DNA of 64,000 nt from Pomphorhynchus laevis (GCA_012934845.2 WNNJ02001595.1:124001-188000), one strand, 5' to 3'. Counted from the stretch's first letter, positions 1 to 11,759 are shown. Translations and numbers: made by a program. Notes: generated by a model from the letters alone, not told the origin.

Positions 1-1043
1 AAATTGAAAAATGAAATTTTTATTTTAAAATTAGAAATTAAAAAGATTAGATTAAATTAAAAAGATTAATTTTTAATTAGAAATTAAAAATTAATTAGAC
101 GATCTAATCGTAAAAGAATATAAAAATAACTGAATTAAATTCATAAAAAGAATTCATAGTAAAATTGAATACCGTTATTGCCAGCACAATGTAAAAGTGA
201 TTTTTAATGCTGGAAATATTTGAAAAATTTAATTTTTAAATTTTCATTATAAATCAAAAGCATAAACAAGATAAAAGCATTAATATTTCCTTTACCGATG
301 AAATGTTGAACTAAACTTGTAATTGCGTATTAAAGCCTGTATTGTTTATTACTTATTAAAGCCCATATTACTAAGCCTGTATAATTGCTTATTGTTAAAA
401 ATTAGTGGCTTAAATTAATTTATTGCATATTCTTAAAAACGAGTTATTTAAAAAGCAAATTATTATAACTTATAATAATTGGTAAAAAAATTATTCAACG
501 CCAGGCAGAGATTACTAGCTAATAACATGCGTTAATATCTTGTTATTTGAAGCCATTTCGGATTTATCAAATTTAAAGTTGATAACCTAATTAACAGTTA
601 TTCTCGTTTACCGTGATCGCAATGAGTCTTGAATAAAACGTATATTAGGTAACTTTAAAATTTAAAATTTTTAGCATTCTTCTGTTTAAGCAACTCGATA
701 TATATTATTAAAAACAAGTAAATAAATATTTAACATTTTAAATATATTTAACTATTTATAAATATTTAAATATTTAAATTCATATTTAAAATTTGAAAAT
801 CTGATGACATTAAAAAATAAATAAATTATAGATATTTAAATCATTAAAACCTAATATTTAAATAAAATCACTCAGACTTTTAAACAATAATATGATATTT
901 TTAAATTGAAATTAACTTTATTGTTGAGCTAATTATTATTGCGCTAATTAATAACTTTATTACTTTGTTAATATTTAATTAACAATATTGAAATTTAATA
1001 AAATATTGAAATTCAATTCTGCTCTCAAATTTTCATTTTTTAG
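1..1043. other. AT-rich non-coding DNA, probably intron of the SLC8B1-like gene
   Basis: This stretch is very AT-rich and holds no long open frame. A splice acceptor ends it (tttttag at 1037-1043). The exon that follows starts in the middle of a transmembrane segment, so earlier exons must lie upstream. I found no further convincing exon here, and at least part of it is probably intron. Confidence 0.5.
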
Positions 1044-2592
1044 CTCTACGCGTTTATTGCTTTCTTTGTATCGATTATTTGGGTGTATTTCATTGCAGGT
1101 GAAATCGTGAACGTGCTGACCGTAGGATTATTAGTTTTGTTGAAAATAAATTACAAATCAATTTAGGCATTAGGTATTGTGATGAATTTGAGCAACACGT
1201 TAATGGGACTATCTTTTTTGGCATTTGGAAACAGTATTGCTGGTAAACCAATTTTAATATTTTGAATTACATTTTAAGGTGAACAACTAACTAATTAAAC
1301 TAATTATAGTATTCAAGCTCACTTATAAAATTTGTAAGGTACATATTCAATTTAATAAAATCTAATTGATACAACAAAATAGCTACGAGAGAGTACATGC
1401 AAAGGATAGTTTTCTTTAAATGCAAACTGCCGTATGATAATTACTTTTTAATGTGTGATGTTTCTTACATAAATATGTTTAAACTGCCAGTGATTGATAG
1501 TATTAAAAATAATTACTTTAATATAAAATTAATAAGCCTGTAATTATTTTTATGATGCAAAAAAAATAAATTCGGTCAACAATTGTATATTTCACTAAAA
1601 AATAACTTTTCATTTTGATCTATTTTCCGCTACCAAAATAGAGTCGACAGCCAGTTAATTTATCTTTAAATAATAGTATAATTATCAATAATTCGATTTA
1701 TAATATTTCAGAGTTGGTATAAAATCGATAATATTCGTCTCAATTAGATATTGTATCTATCAAATATTCAGATAAATGATTATAATATAAATTGAAAGTG
1801 AACCCAAATTATAATCTGATATCTCTACGTCTTTCGACAAAACGACTTGTGGCTTTAGCGTGTATTTACATAGATGTAAATAGAGAGTGCATGTTCAAAG
1901 TATGAACCCCGTACATGGAGTTAGCAGTGTACACTTCACCATTCGGCTACGCAGGCCGTCCGAGAGTAGCCGTCGCTCATGAAGCTACGGTGACAAAAAA
2001 TTTTAATATACAAGATTTTTCAACAAATAATTAAATCATTAATAGCATTAAAGGCATTGAACTTAAAATTAATAGTTCGCCTTATTAAATGTTATAATAA
2101 TAATCAATTAAATTTATATAAATTTTATTATGAAATTTATTTTGAAATTCGGATCAAAAATGTTTAGTAAAATCTGCTCTTAAGATTTAACTGCTGATGT
2201 AATTTTGGCAAAGCGTGGAATGCAAAATGCCGCAGTAAGTGCTTGTTTTGCAGGGCCAATATTCAGTAAGTGATCGTAAAGAAATGGCACATTGTAATTA
2301 CAGAAATTTTAGATTTGTTAATTGGTGTTGGATGTCCATTCACAATATACACGGCCCTTAATGGAACCCTTATAGTAAGGTTAATATCGATGATTTTTAA
2401 ATAACAAATGTGCTTTAGCTTCAAACATCTTTACTTCAAAAAGTGATCCCATACTGTCTGATAATCAGTATTGCTTACTCTTTAGTGATATTGACGTGCA
2501 GTCGGTTCCAATTTTCTAGAGTATATGGGACTTCTTTGTGTATTGGGTTCATCGTTTACATTTCAATATGTGCTTTTATTGAAACTCGTTGA
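1044..2592 (+). CDS. SLC8B1: Cation/Ca2+ exchanger of the SLC8B1 (NCLX) type, C-terminal half, five exons, 5' end outside window
   Basis: Family members carry Na+ (or Li+)/Ca2+ exchange, in animals mainly across the inner mitochondrial membrane. The exons I read are 1044-1121, 1167-1242, 2185-2265, 2304-2374 and 2419-2592. All junctions are GT-AG and all phases agree, giving 159 residues and a TGA stop. The second exchanger repeat is plain: LSNTLMGLSFLAFGNSIAD (split by an intron inside the final D), then LTADVILAKRG and AVSACFAGPIF, then a hydrophobic run (LLIGVGCPFTIY). The last exon gives CSRFQFSRVYG and a final membrane helix, as in the NCLX C terminus. GNS..D is the ion-binding motif of this superfamily. 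Introns are 45, 942, 38 and 44 bp. The 942-bp intron is AT-rich with no recognised insert. A polyadenylation signal AATAAA lies at 2659-2664. Identity as a CCX/NCLX-type exchanger is firm; the exact orthologue is inferred because the first exchanger repeat is missing. Confidence 0.88.
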
Positions 2593-3419
2593 TTATTGTT
2601 TTTTGTTGCCTATTCAGCTCAATTTATTGACGAGTAATTTTAAGTTAATTTCAATGGAAATAAAATTACTGATGAGTTATTGTACAAATGTTCTATTTCT
2701 TGTTATTCGAATATGTATCTTGAAAAAATATTAACTCATCAGTTAATGAGTTGGCATAAGTTAATAAAAAGTTAGATAATAGCGAACTATTTAGACAAGC
2801 TTGTCGTCAGCATATAGTCGTCAGTAATCTATATATGTTAAATAAAACATAATTTATTAGCAAAATTAGTCATAAATAGTCATCGTTACAATTGAAATGT
2901 TGATGATTTCATTCTGCGCGATGTTCTAATCATATATGTCATGGATAGGATAAAGTAATATCCTGATATTATATTCAACTAATACAGTATATAGGGAATC
3001 ATTCAAAATTATTAAAATATTATGTTAATGTACATTATATTATGGAATGTATTACAAGCGTATATGCTTGGATTTATGTATATGCTTGCAGCAAAAATTG
3101 ACTAATACTAATACGCCGTTCTTGCTGTATGCCTTTTTCAACTTTTAGAAAATTAATATATATTTTATCTGAACGATTAAATTTATTTAAGTTTGATCCA
3201 ATACAATATAAACTTTATTTTCATTTGTGCAGAACCAATGAAATAGTAACAATATTCATTAATTTTCGTATTTCGCAAAAATTAATGAATTGATTATTAA
3301 TTAATCAATTATTTTTTAATTAATTAAATTAATTAATGAGAATAAAGCAATTCAAACTGAAAAATTATTTTTTAGCAAAATCGATTAAAATTAATTATTA
3401 ATTTTAAGTTTATATACCT
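2593..3419. other. AT-rich intergenic DNA with a small Penelope-repeat trace
   Basis: No gene is seen. A stretch near 2,885-2,935 (gaaatgttgatgatttcatt and neighbours) resembles the end of the Penelope terminal repeats described at 3.4 kb. The block near 3,290-3,340 is a low-complexity ATTAATTA run. Confidence 0.4.
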
Positions 3420-3862
3420 GTGCAGCCATTTTTACCATTGAAATTTTGATGACTATTTTATTCTGTACGCTTCTTTAATGCTATCTATAAGCCAACAGCA
3501 GCACGATACATTTCAGTGTTGGTGGACCTCTCAGCTACCGATCCAATACCTACGTTTCACATTTCGGTCCTTTTAAGTGTTCAGTCATTGCTACAATGGA
3601 AATTTTAATGACATAATAATTTTTAACTATTTTTATCATGCACGCTACTTTAATCATATATTTAAACAATATTAAATTAACTCATCAGTTAATTTTATCC
3701 TATATATAAGCCAACAGCAGTACGCTGCATTTAAAGATTGGTGAACCTCATCAGCTACCGATCCAATACCTACGTTCCGGTCCTTTTAATGTTGACTGAC
3801 TGACGATCACTCGACTCATCTGCTTTATTGGCATTTTAAATTTAATGAAAGTCTTTCGTCTT
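3420..3862 (-). repeat. Two tandem Penelope-type terminal repeats
   Basis: Two similar units run in tandem (about 3,420-3,580 and 3,585-3,862) on the minus strand. They match the plus-strand pair at 47.6-48.2 kb. Shared blocks include the core around CTGATGAGGT, a conserved small hairpin near GCAGCGTACTGC, and the end sequence with GATCACTCGACTC. Tandem terminal repeats of this sort are typical of Penelope-like elements. No coding part is attached here, so this is a remnant. Confidence 0.6.
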
Positions 3863-4299
3863 ACATTTCGCGAATTTAATTGAAATCATTTATGATTTCA
3901 AATTTAATTAGCGTTGGTCGTGGAAGGTGCAACTTTAATTAGTCAATATTACAATATCTAATTAACATCTTACGGCTTCATCACATTCAGTGTACCTATA
4001 GTCATGATTGTATCTACGTATATAAAATACGTAAACTCAGTTAGCTGATCTGATTTGATTATATGGACATGCATTGGAAATAAGTATTTTTGTAAACATC
4101 TTATATTTTATTGTGATCGATCGCACGTTATGAAAAAAATAAAAATCTTAACGTTATTACTTCGATATTACTGTTCATCAAGGAATAATACTACCTACTG
4201 CTGGCCGCATATTAAAATCACTAGTATGACATCTAAGGACATTATTTTACAATATAATCACATTAGAAAATAAAATCACGAGAGGGATTCCCTTCAGGT
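3863..4299. other. Intergenic DNA with Penelope terminal motif
   Basis: The only recognisable piece is the motif around ctcagttagctgat at about 4,034. It recurs at about 18,365 (inverted), 18,925 and 19,815 as an end of the Penelope-associated repeat. No gene is seen. Confidence 0.4.
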
Positions 4300-5835
4300 G
4301 ATCCATGACCGCATTTGCGTTATTAATCACACCTTTAATTAAAAAATAGAAACGATAAAACAAATGGTATGTAGACGATGTTATATGTGTAGGTTTATCA
4401 TATCTTTTACAGGTTTGGGAATTCATTAATGAGAAAGGACAAATATATAGATTTAAAGTGAACCAACAGAAATGCGAACTATTGGTTCATGAAACCAATA
4501 AAAAAATCGTGCGTGAACTATTTGCTTCAACGAAACAAATATCGTCACTGATGGTACTGCAATATATTCTACCGAATATGAGACAAATGGGCAAATATCA
4601 TAAAGCAACTTGCGGAAGTAGCTATTGTAGATCAGCATATTGCATATAGGAGGTACATCAGTTTAATTCAAAGTAAATGAAACTACATTCAAAAAACTAC
4701 AAAATGCTGCAGAGACAAGTTTAAAACCCTTGAAGTTACGAACATTTTAATTCCGTCAATAATTAGAAAATAAATATGGGAAGCAGAGATAAATATGTTT
4801 TACTTACTAGCAAGATGTGGGTGTATGGGCATTCAATATGCCGGTTATTAAATGGCCGAAATATACAAACAGTCTGCAAATGTCGGACTTAATAAGGTCA
4901 GAGCTGGACAAATTTATAATAAATGATCAACGATGTTTAATTCATGCTAAATTACGAAAAGAGAAAGAAGATCGAAATGAAAAGCTAAGAAGTAAGTTGA
5001 CGATAGAAGGAAAAGAAGTTAATATAGATATATCACATTAAGGGGGTAGAGTTTCGTCAGTATGGCTAACAACGTTTCATTTTACAGATAAAAGATCACA
5101 CATATGAGGCAGTAAGTGTGATTTTGTTGATCTTTTCTCTTTTGATTTAACATCAAGTTGATATTTGCAGGAAAACAAGTTACTATAGCTATATCACATG
5201 GAGGGGGTAAAGTTTCGTCAATATGGCTAACATCATTTCCTTTTACAGATAAAAGATCACACATATGAGGCAGTAAGTGTGATCTTTTTGATCTTTTCTC
5301 TTGTGATCTAACATCAAGTTGATATTTGAAGGAAAACAAGTTACTATAGCTATATCACATGGAGGGGGTAAAGTTTCGTCAATATGGCTAACATCATTTC
5401 ATTTACAGATAAAAGATCACACTTACAAGACAGATAATTAAGATATGCTGTCTCTGTAAGATATAGATGGAACCAGATGTCAGGAAATGTTGCAAATGTG
5501 TTTACGAATTTACGAACCCAGCACGCATTGTCGTGTACTCATGGCGAAATAACAATTGATAGACACAACGCTGTTAAGTATTGTATTGCCCGAGAATTGC
5601 GGAATATTTGCACATGAGTGGTTTAGAATCAAAGTTGAGTTCGGTGTATCCCTGAGATAGTTTGATCGAGCCACTGCGTATAGACAGAACGATGCTAGGT
5701 TAGATATTGTGTATAGGCCTTCTTAAAGATAGATTTGAGCGCACCTTCATAGACGTCAGCGTTATTAACGTATTTGCTCAATACAACTCAACTTATAAGA
5801 GTGAAGATATATTTCTACATCACGAATTAAGGAAA
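4300..5835 (+). mobile_element. Degenerate copy of the R2-like LINE family (RT to endonuclease)
   Basis: A plus-strand relic of the family best seen at 62.2-64.0 kb. Reading in broken frames, it gives the RT catalytic block WYVDD at 4365-4379, then KGQIYRFKVNQQKCELLVHE, which matches the same region of the 62-kb copy (YGFHVNVNKCTALVN). Thumb-like sequence follows (AYRRYISLIQSK). Further on come RYRWNQ, QHALSCTHGE and DRHNAVK near 5,460-5,580, which is the Cys/His block, and a decayed endonuclease near 5,690-5,790 (ARLDI, TFIDV). Several stops and frameshifts and an internal triplication show it is dead and old. Confidence 0.65.
4990..5425 (+). repeat. 161-bp tandem triplication inside the R2-like relic
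   Basis: Three units start near 4990, 5151 and 5312. The landmark agggggta occurs at 5041, 5202 and 5363, giving a period of exactly 161 bp twice. Units 2 and 3 are nearly identical and unit 1 is more diverged. Each unit covers the segment encoding the family's small-residue/WLT block (S-x-WLT). The third unit ends where the rest of the element resumes. Confidence 0.85.
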
Positions 5836-6296
5836 AAATCACGATACTTCTAGCACATAAATGAAGGAAAACGTTACATGTGAAGGAACTATAATGGAAT
5901 AATGCTATAATATAATGATGATATTCTCGACATCTTGTAATGCAAGATGCAAATAAATTACTAAGAAATATGGCCTAAATGAAGTGGTAAGCAAAGCAGA
6001 TGCTATTACGGATATTAGAATGAATATATTAATTGCAATTGCTGTCAAAAACGACAATACACATAACGACTAAAAAAGATAGCTTTCTCAACAAAACAAA
6101 ATTTTATACTTTCATTTAAGAGGCAATGATGATATAATAAACTCTTATTATAATCAAATATTATTATAATTTCAAAATATTAATAAATGATATTTTGATT
6201 GTAACAAAATATCAGTATTTTGTTTCGAAAAAAAAATAAAAAAGTTATTATTTATTTAATAATTTATTATTTGAAATAATAATTTGAAAATATATT
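5836..6296. other. AT-rich intergenic DNA
   Basis: No gene, repeat family or structured element was recognised. The part near 6,150-6,330 is almost pure A/T. Confidence 0.4.
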
Positions 6297-6770
6297 TCAA
6301 ATTATTTCAAGGGAAATATAAATATTTTTATATAAATATAAAAAATTGCATTTAAGGTGATCTGATCGTGCAGGTTGTCTCAGGTGCAAAATTTGTCGTT
6401 CTCGGCCAAATTTGTTCCTTTCGATTACGCACACGATGAAAATTTCTGAATATAATTAACTGATTACATACAAATACATTATATTATACAAACACAAATT
6501 TATAAAATGACTACAACATGCAAACGCAACCAGACGAAAGCTGTCTTAGCTTATATCCCACATAAAAAGTAGACAGCAAATAATATACTTAAGTTCAACA
6601 CTTAAATACCGAAGTGTTGAGATAAAAGGACATACCGTTGAAGAATTTCAAAAAATGTAATATTTCGTTAAGATATGAGTAAGAGTCATGCGATGCTCGT
6701 TCACCGATGTTGATGTGGATCGGAGGCATTGCGAAAAGTATGCATTGGAGTATCAACAGACAAATGTTGT
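6297..6770 (-). CDS. Candidate two-exon 3' end of an unrecognised host gene
   Basis: On the minus strand an open segment (about 6770 down to 6636) reads NICLLILQCILFAMPPIHIN, then YSYLNEILHFLKFFN. It ends at a good donor (CAACG|GTATGT). After a 190-bp intron the acceptor ATATTCAG leads into 6445-6297, which keeps the frame (G+AA = Glu). That part reads IFIVCVIERNKFGRERQILH, then LRQPARSDHL and a TGA stop at 6297-6299. An acceptor CCTTAG at 6771-6776 would make the first segment an internal exon. The charged GRERQ..LRQP stretch after a hydrophobic run looks like real protein, but I do not recognise the family. Later codons (lysine/tyrosine-rich, AT-only) may be read-through beyond a missed donor. 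Confidence 0.35.
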
Positions 6771-6810
6771 CTAAGGTCACAAATCGTTCAAATATTAAAC
6801 CCAATAATCA

Positions 6811-7655
6811 CGTCGACAGAAAAGGATGACCACTTTAATGTTTGATGTCAGGGCTTATTTTGTGAACGATTATTTAAGATAACTCAAATTGATGTCAGCG
6901 TATTTAGCACTTATACCCTATATACATCATTTATAACCCAACAAATAATTTGTCATAAGAGAAGAAAAAACTTCAAGTATTTTATACTATACATAAATTA
7001 TTAATAATTTAAATTTATTTTTAATAATATTTTGTTGATTTATACTTCTCCATTATAAGAAATGGGAAATACTCGCTTGAATTTCACTATCTGTAACGCA
7101 AATTTAGAATTTATTTAAGAAACGATAGTTGTACATTTATAAATGGATTTAAACGGCACTGAGTCTGGGTATAAGTTTTCAAATTTCAAATTTATATATT
7201 TGAAAATTAAAAATAAAAAAAATAAAATTAAAATTTTAAAATTTAGAAATTTGAATATTTGAAAATTTTAAAATATACTTAAATTTTTGTAATTTTGTAA
7301 GTTGATTGGATTTTTTAATGTTATCAATTACATATTTCTTTTAAAACAGCTGAAAGCAGCACATACATTACGTTGTTAAAATATAACTTTATATTTTACA
7401 TTAAAAAATGTTTTCTGTAATAAATACAAAATTAGATACTAGTTTTTCAAATTTGGAAGTCTATTTTGCCAAATTGCATACAATTTTACCAAATTGTAAG
7501 TTTCTTTTGTGAGTTGGAATGGAGAGAGTGCTAAATTGCTCGATAAAGCGTAGAATGCGACATATTAACGTATTCCCACCACAAAGACTTTAAAATACTC
7601 TTCGTATTGAAACCTTCAAGCCGATTTCCATGCTCAGTAAATAATATCAATGAAT
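6811..7655. other. AT-rich intergenic DNA
   Basis: No coding or repeat family was recognised. It may hold upstream exons of the candidate gene at 6.3-6.8 kb, but none has convincing splice signals. Confidence 0.3.
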
Positions 7656-7659
7656 GCTA

Positions 7660-7895
7660 ATGAACGAACAAACTGAACAAACGGACTGAACGAAATGAGT
7701 AAATGAACGCACTGAACGAACTGAATGTACGAGCACACTGAACAAGCGCAGTGAACGAACGCACTGAAAGAACGAACTGTACGAATCGACTGAACGAACG
7801 CACTGAAAGAACGAACTGTACGAATATACTGAACGAACGGGCTAAAGAAACGGACTGATTGAACAGGCTGAACAAACGGACTGAACGAACACATT
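7660..7895. repeat. Degenerate minisatellite (gaacgaac-g-cactga type)
   Basis: A run of imperfect 12-14 bp units built from GAACGAAC plus CACTGA/GACTGA (for example gaacgaacgcactgaaagaa). A longer unit of about 46 bp is repeated twice near 7,755-7,830. Because the unit lacks stops in some frames it produces long but meaningless reading frames on the minus strand. Confidence 0.85.
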
Positions 7896-8170
7896 GAATT
7901 CGTCTGCGGCATTATTATTTTTTATCAGTTTGATAATTTTTTATTATTTTTAGTGGGCTTGTAAGCGCCTTGTTGGCTGCATTTGCCACTCAAAATAAAT
8001 TTATCTCTCTACTGATATCAGGATCGATGTTACGTAATTGATTTCTGGATCTCTAATTATGATTTAAATTTTTCGTACTTTCGTATTTAGATATATTTTT
8101 AAATTGAAATGTCATTATATTTGATTGACTACTAATCTACTGCCATTCCAATAAGGTTGTGATATTTAAG

Positions 8171-8536
8171 ATGAATACTTTATCCGAATGGGCATATGAT
8201 CCGGATTTCTGTCAAAACTGTGGAACAATATTTCCTTTACCGGGTTTAGACGAAAATGAAGTAAAATGTGTTCGGTGCAATGAAAGTAAAAGCATAAGTG
8301 AATTTGGTAAGATATCATTCAGCAGTATGATTGATTACGATAAATTAAAACTTTTCAATGAACAGACTGGAATAAACATGAAGAATTTTGAAGGATGTAT
8401 GGTCGATCACTTATGCACAAAATGTGGTGCTGAGAAAATGGCGTTTTATACCAGACAAACAAGAAGTGCTGATGAAGGACAAACTATTTTCTATGAATGC
8501 AAAAAATGTGGAAATAGAGAAATCGAGTATTCATAA
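8171..8536 (+). CDS. POLR1H: DNA-directed RNA polymerase I subunit RPA12
   Basis: Small subunit of nuclear RNA polymerase I. It stimulates transcript cleavage during backtracking and termination of pre-rRNA synthesis. The 121-residue product is full length for the family (about 120-126). The N-terminal zinc ribbon has C14-x2-C17 and C33-x2-C36; the C-terminal TFIIS-like ribbon has C82-x2-C85 and C110-x2-C113. Between the last pairs lies QTRSADEGQT with the acidic D101-E102 pair that inserts into the active site to promote cleavage. I start at the ATG at 8171; an in-frame GTG at 8159 adds only four residues and is not a likely start. The coding region is a single exon. An AATAAA-like signal lies about 105 bp downstream (about 8,641-8,646). 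The gene looks intact. Confidence 0.96.
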   Translation: MNTLSEWAYDPDFCQNCGTIFPLPGLDENEVKCVRCNESKSISEFGKISFSSMIDYDKLKLFNEQTGINMKNFEGCMVDHLCTKCGAEKMAFYTRQTRSADEGQTIFYECKKCGNREIEYS

Positions 8537-8789
8537 ACTTAATTCTCGGATTTGATAACAAAAATATTATTAAATTTTTACTCTTTGAAACGAATTAAAA
8601 GAATTCATTCTAGACTTTTGAATTTATATTTGTTGTTTTTAAATAAATCAGAAGTAACTATAAATTTATCAGCCATACCACAAGTTCTGTATGTAAATAT
8701 CGATTTGCAAAGGAGTCAGAGCTCGTAGGAAAGCATCACACCCAAATAAGAAAAAATCACAATAAAAAATTGTGAATTTCTTTCATCTA

Positions 8790-8926
8790 TTAACAAGCCT
8801 AACAAGCTATTATCAAACCAAACAAGTCATTAACAAGCCTAACAAGCTATTAGCAAACCAAACAAGCTATTAACAAGCCTAACAAGCTATTATCAAACCA
8901 AACAAGCTCTTAACAAGCCTAACAAA
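8790..8926. repeat. 40-bp minisatellite
   Basis: The landmark taacaagcct occurs at 8791, 8831, 8871 and 8911, a period of exactly 40 bp. Each unit contains two related halves (taacaagcctaacaagctat and tatcaaaccaaacaagctat), so an older 20-bp unit is likely. Variation between units is small. There are no unique spacers, so this is not a CRISPR-like array. It lies 250 bp after RPA12. Confidence 0.9.
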
Positions 8927-8944
8927 CATCACCCCAAAACACTT

Positions 8945-9300
8945 ATCCACTCGAATGCAAATACGATCTTGGTTTCGTTGAATGTTAGATAGTATTTTCT
9001 AGTCATGGCAAATAATTTTCGGAGGTTCACATTATGATCTTCCCTATTCTTGCCTGCAATTAAAATATCGTTCATATACGAAAATACACCGCATAACGCT
9101 TATTTGTCAATTAAATTGTTCATGATGCGCAGTAGCACACCTACATCGTTTGTATGTCCGAAAGGTACTCGTTTGTATTGATAAAGGCATCCAGCAGCTT
9201 CAAAAGCGGTTAACTCTCCGGAATGCAAAATAGGTATTTGATTGTAGGCATTTTTCATATCCAAGCATGAGAACTTTGGATGGCTCGACAGCTTGTCAAT
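8945..9300 (-). mobile_element. Ty3/gypsy-type reverse transcriptase fossil
   Basis: The minus strand carries a decayed reverse transcriptase segment of an LTR retroelement, recognisable as Ty3/gypsy by its palm-domain order (the LTAFEAAG and YQYKRVPFG blocks before the catalytic region). It is a short fragment without LTRs or other domains, broken, and probably old. It abuts the Jockey-like LINE fragment that begins near 9,320. Confidence 0.7.
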
Positions 9301-9319
9301 TAAATTGTCAGGTCGTGTC

Positions 9320-11235
9320 AGATCGAATATTAGGGAGCGGTTATGACATGTTACTTGGTGACTTCAACGACAGCACTGGTCGTTGGATCAATACAGCACT
9401 TCGCTGAGCCAGGAACGACTATCTTATACATAAACCACCATCCCCACCTTTCATTGCACTACACCAAATTCTCTCCTCGACATTCTTCCTCTACACGAGT
9501 GGTGGCTGCTTATGCTTAACTGTAGTGAGCAGTCGCGCCAACAACTGTCCACCTCTACGACTTACTACGTTGACGGTTAGAGGAAGATACGCTACTCATA
9601 AGGAGGTTACACTTTGACCCAATCAGAGTGGCCTGCTTCTAGGCAGCTATCCATCTCTACCCTAGAATAGAAATTGGGAGTATCACCAGATTCAATCCCT
9701 ACCTCTCATCGCAAGCTACTGCGATCCTTTCGACTACCTATAAAGGTCGCATTTACAATCCCACTACAATAAAACTCAAGGTCCTAGCTTAAATGCTACA
9801 CCTTCCCAATCTTTATGTTTCCGCCAGACAGGTCCTTATAAATGAATACTGGAGCTGTATATATAGATTTCAGCTAAGTATAGATAGGGCGAGCATTGTT
9901 CGCCTTAATCCTTCTCCGTGTTCCTTTTAGAAAATATTCAAAAGGAGAAATTTGGCTGCTGGAGGAAGAGAGCTTTGAGTTAGATCGATAGTATAAGCCT
10001 TGACAAAGTTTTGGAGGAGTCACTATCCCTACATAATTATGAAGTCACTCAATCTCTTTAATCAATCCGCTTTGGGGTGACTTCAGGATTAGGAATATAT
10101 CTGTTCAAGATATCCTTGACTTCTGGGGGGCAACTTCCGTGCACCTTCAAAACCAAAGCGTCACTCTCCACTCGTGTCTGTCAGCTTTTGACAGTCAGTC
10201 AGAGAAAGTAGGTCGCTATCACAATGCTATTAGCCTCACCGTCCAATGTTGCCCGCATCAATATTAGCCGACGCATATTTTTACCAAAAAATAAATCTAT
10301 TTCATGCCCTAAAGATCTGCAGTCCATCTCGATTCAAAACTCCCTCATCTCCATCTACGAAAAAGCGCTTGTGCGTAGAATTCGTAACCATCCAAGTAGG
10401 CGTAATTTATTCTCACCAGGATTTCATGGGTTTGTAAAAGGTCGCTTGGTCCATCCAGCAATAGGTGAAGTGCATCAATTTGTCAGGACAACATCCATCA
10501 GCTCATTGTGGATCTTTTCCTTGATTTTTCCGCTGCATTTGACCGCATTCCTATTCCCTTTATCTCTTATCTTAGATTCCTCGGGCTGCCTGCGAAAATT
10601 GTTAACTGGGTGGAGATTTTGCTTTATATTAAGCGATTCTTCTATAAAGACGACTCTGATGCACGCCAGTTCTACCCTATTACATGTGTGCCTCAATGCT
10701 CCCCACTTTCTCTTATCTTATATCTTGCTGCTTTAATGGCGCCCTTGCAACAAAGAAAAACTCAAGAGCCTAGCACTTTCAGCTATCTCTTCCATACTAA
10801 ACAATCAACCACTCCCTATCTTCACGAATGGAGTAAAATACCTGGGTTTTACCATTACGGTTAACTGGTCGGCTAAATTCGACCTGGATAGATTTAAACG
10901 TAACCTATAGAGAGAGCTAGGCGGGCTCTAAAACGGGCCAGCACCTGTCATTGAAGGAGAGTGCACAGGTACGCCTTTGCGGTACTTGGGCAATCTCGGG
11001 TTTGGTCTTCTTTTCTAGAGGACGGCCCCCAGAACAAAGACTAAGATTTCTCAAGCACCTTTTATCCTGACTACCAATCAGTGTCTGTCTCCACTGGGCT
11101 CTCAGGAGGGTGAAAGACCCTGAGTGGTTCAGTCGGAAGGCGGACCGTTGGTGCGGCCGGGGGCCTCATGTTCAACTGAACCTGATGCCTTAGAGATGAT
11201 TAAAGAAGACGTACCTTCCTATGTTGACAGAAGTA
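9320..11235 (+). mobile_element. Jockey/I-type LINE fragment, 5'-truncated and decayed
   Basis: A plus-strand copy of the family at 51.9-55.4 kb. It begins at the end of the endonuclease (GYDMLLGDFND, near 9,337) and runs collinearly through the linker and RT. Recognisable blocks are MLLASPSNVARIN (10,224), the DLQSISIQN and SIYEKAL blocks, HGFVKGR, LDFSAAFDRI near 10,520, CSPLSLILYL and the tail GWSKWRL-like end near 11,150. Many stops and frameshifts and several deletions (the YADD region is missing near 10,740) show an old, dead copy. It appears to end near 11,235. Confidence 0.8.
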
Positions 11236-11755
11236 TAATAGATTTATCCTTTCATTTAACTTATGATGTGTATTGTAACGGCATGCAATTTTATTTAATA
11301 AAACATTTATTTTGAACAGAGCAGAATTTATCGCACAACTTTGCGGTCAGATAAGTTGGCGGGTAGTAGTTTGCGCATTCATTCACTGCTATTGCGAATT
11401 AGCTGATGGTTCTAAGCGTTCTGCTTCATTTTTCAATAGTTTAGATTGGAAATTATCAAGATTCTTAAGGAACTTTTATGTACGCAAAAGTCCAAGAATA
11501 TCACAAACTTAAGAACATATATCATATCAATCCAGGAAGCCTGTATCTCCTTGTTAATAATATGAAGGCTCAGAAAAACGAAAGGCCTTTTCCAGATGGA
11601 GATAATCTAGGCTACTCTATCACATGCGGTTCACATAGAGATTTTCAAGGCTTTTGGTTTGAAGTGCAGCGCAAACGACCAGATGAAAGACAGTATTATA
11701 CCAAGATATTTGTAACTTTCAGATTTCTAATGGCGTACTCTTAAAAGAGAGATAA
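11236..11755 (+). other. Unrecognised coding-like segment
   Basis: Two overlapping plus-strand frames (about 11,312-11,512 and 11,478-11,744) read like former protein. One gives ELADGSKRSASFFNSLDW, the other LGYSITCGSHRDFQGFWFEV followed by RKRPDERQYYTK. A possible acceptor TTTGAACAG precedes the first. I do not recognise the family. It could be a host exon, or a transposon gene relic broken by one frameshift near 11,480. The base composition is less AT-rich than its surroundings, which supports a coding origin. Confidence 0.3.
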
Positions 11756-11759
11756 TCAT

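Noticed and set aside
2525-2734. Open frame on the plus strand downstream of a possible gene
   Set aside because: It overlaps the last exon of the SLC8B1-like gene in another frame, and that exon's frame matches the exchanger family.
5082-5339. Open frame on the minus strand with an internal peptide repeat
   Set aside because: Produced by the 161-bp triplication within a dead LINE. The peptide repeat is simply the DNA repeat translated.
7634-7912. Two overlapping minus-strand frames rich in SPFVQ/SVRSF repeats
   Set aside because: They are translations of a 12-14 bp minisatellite that lacks stop codons in these frames. No start context or homologue is apparent.
8159-8170. GTG start for RPA12 four codons upstream
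   Set aside because: The ATG at 8171 gives the family length and N terminus. Non-AUG initiation is not needed.
8790-8926. CRISPR-like regular repeats
   Set aside because: The 40-bp units are contiguous with no unique spacers, and the DNA is eukaryotic. It is a minisatellite.
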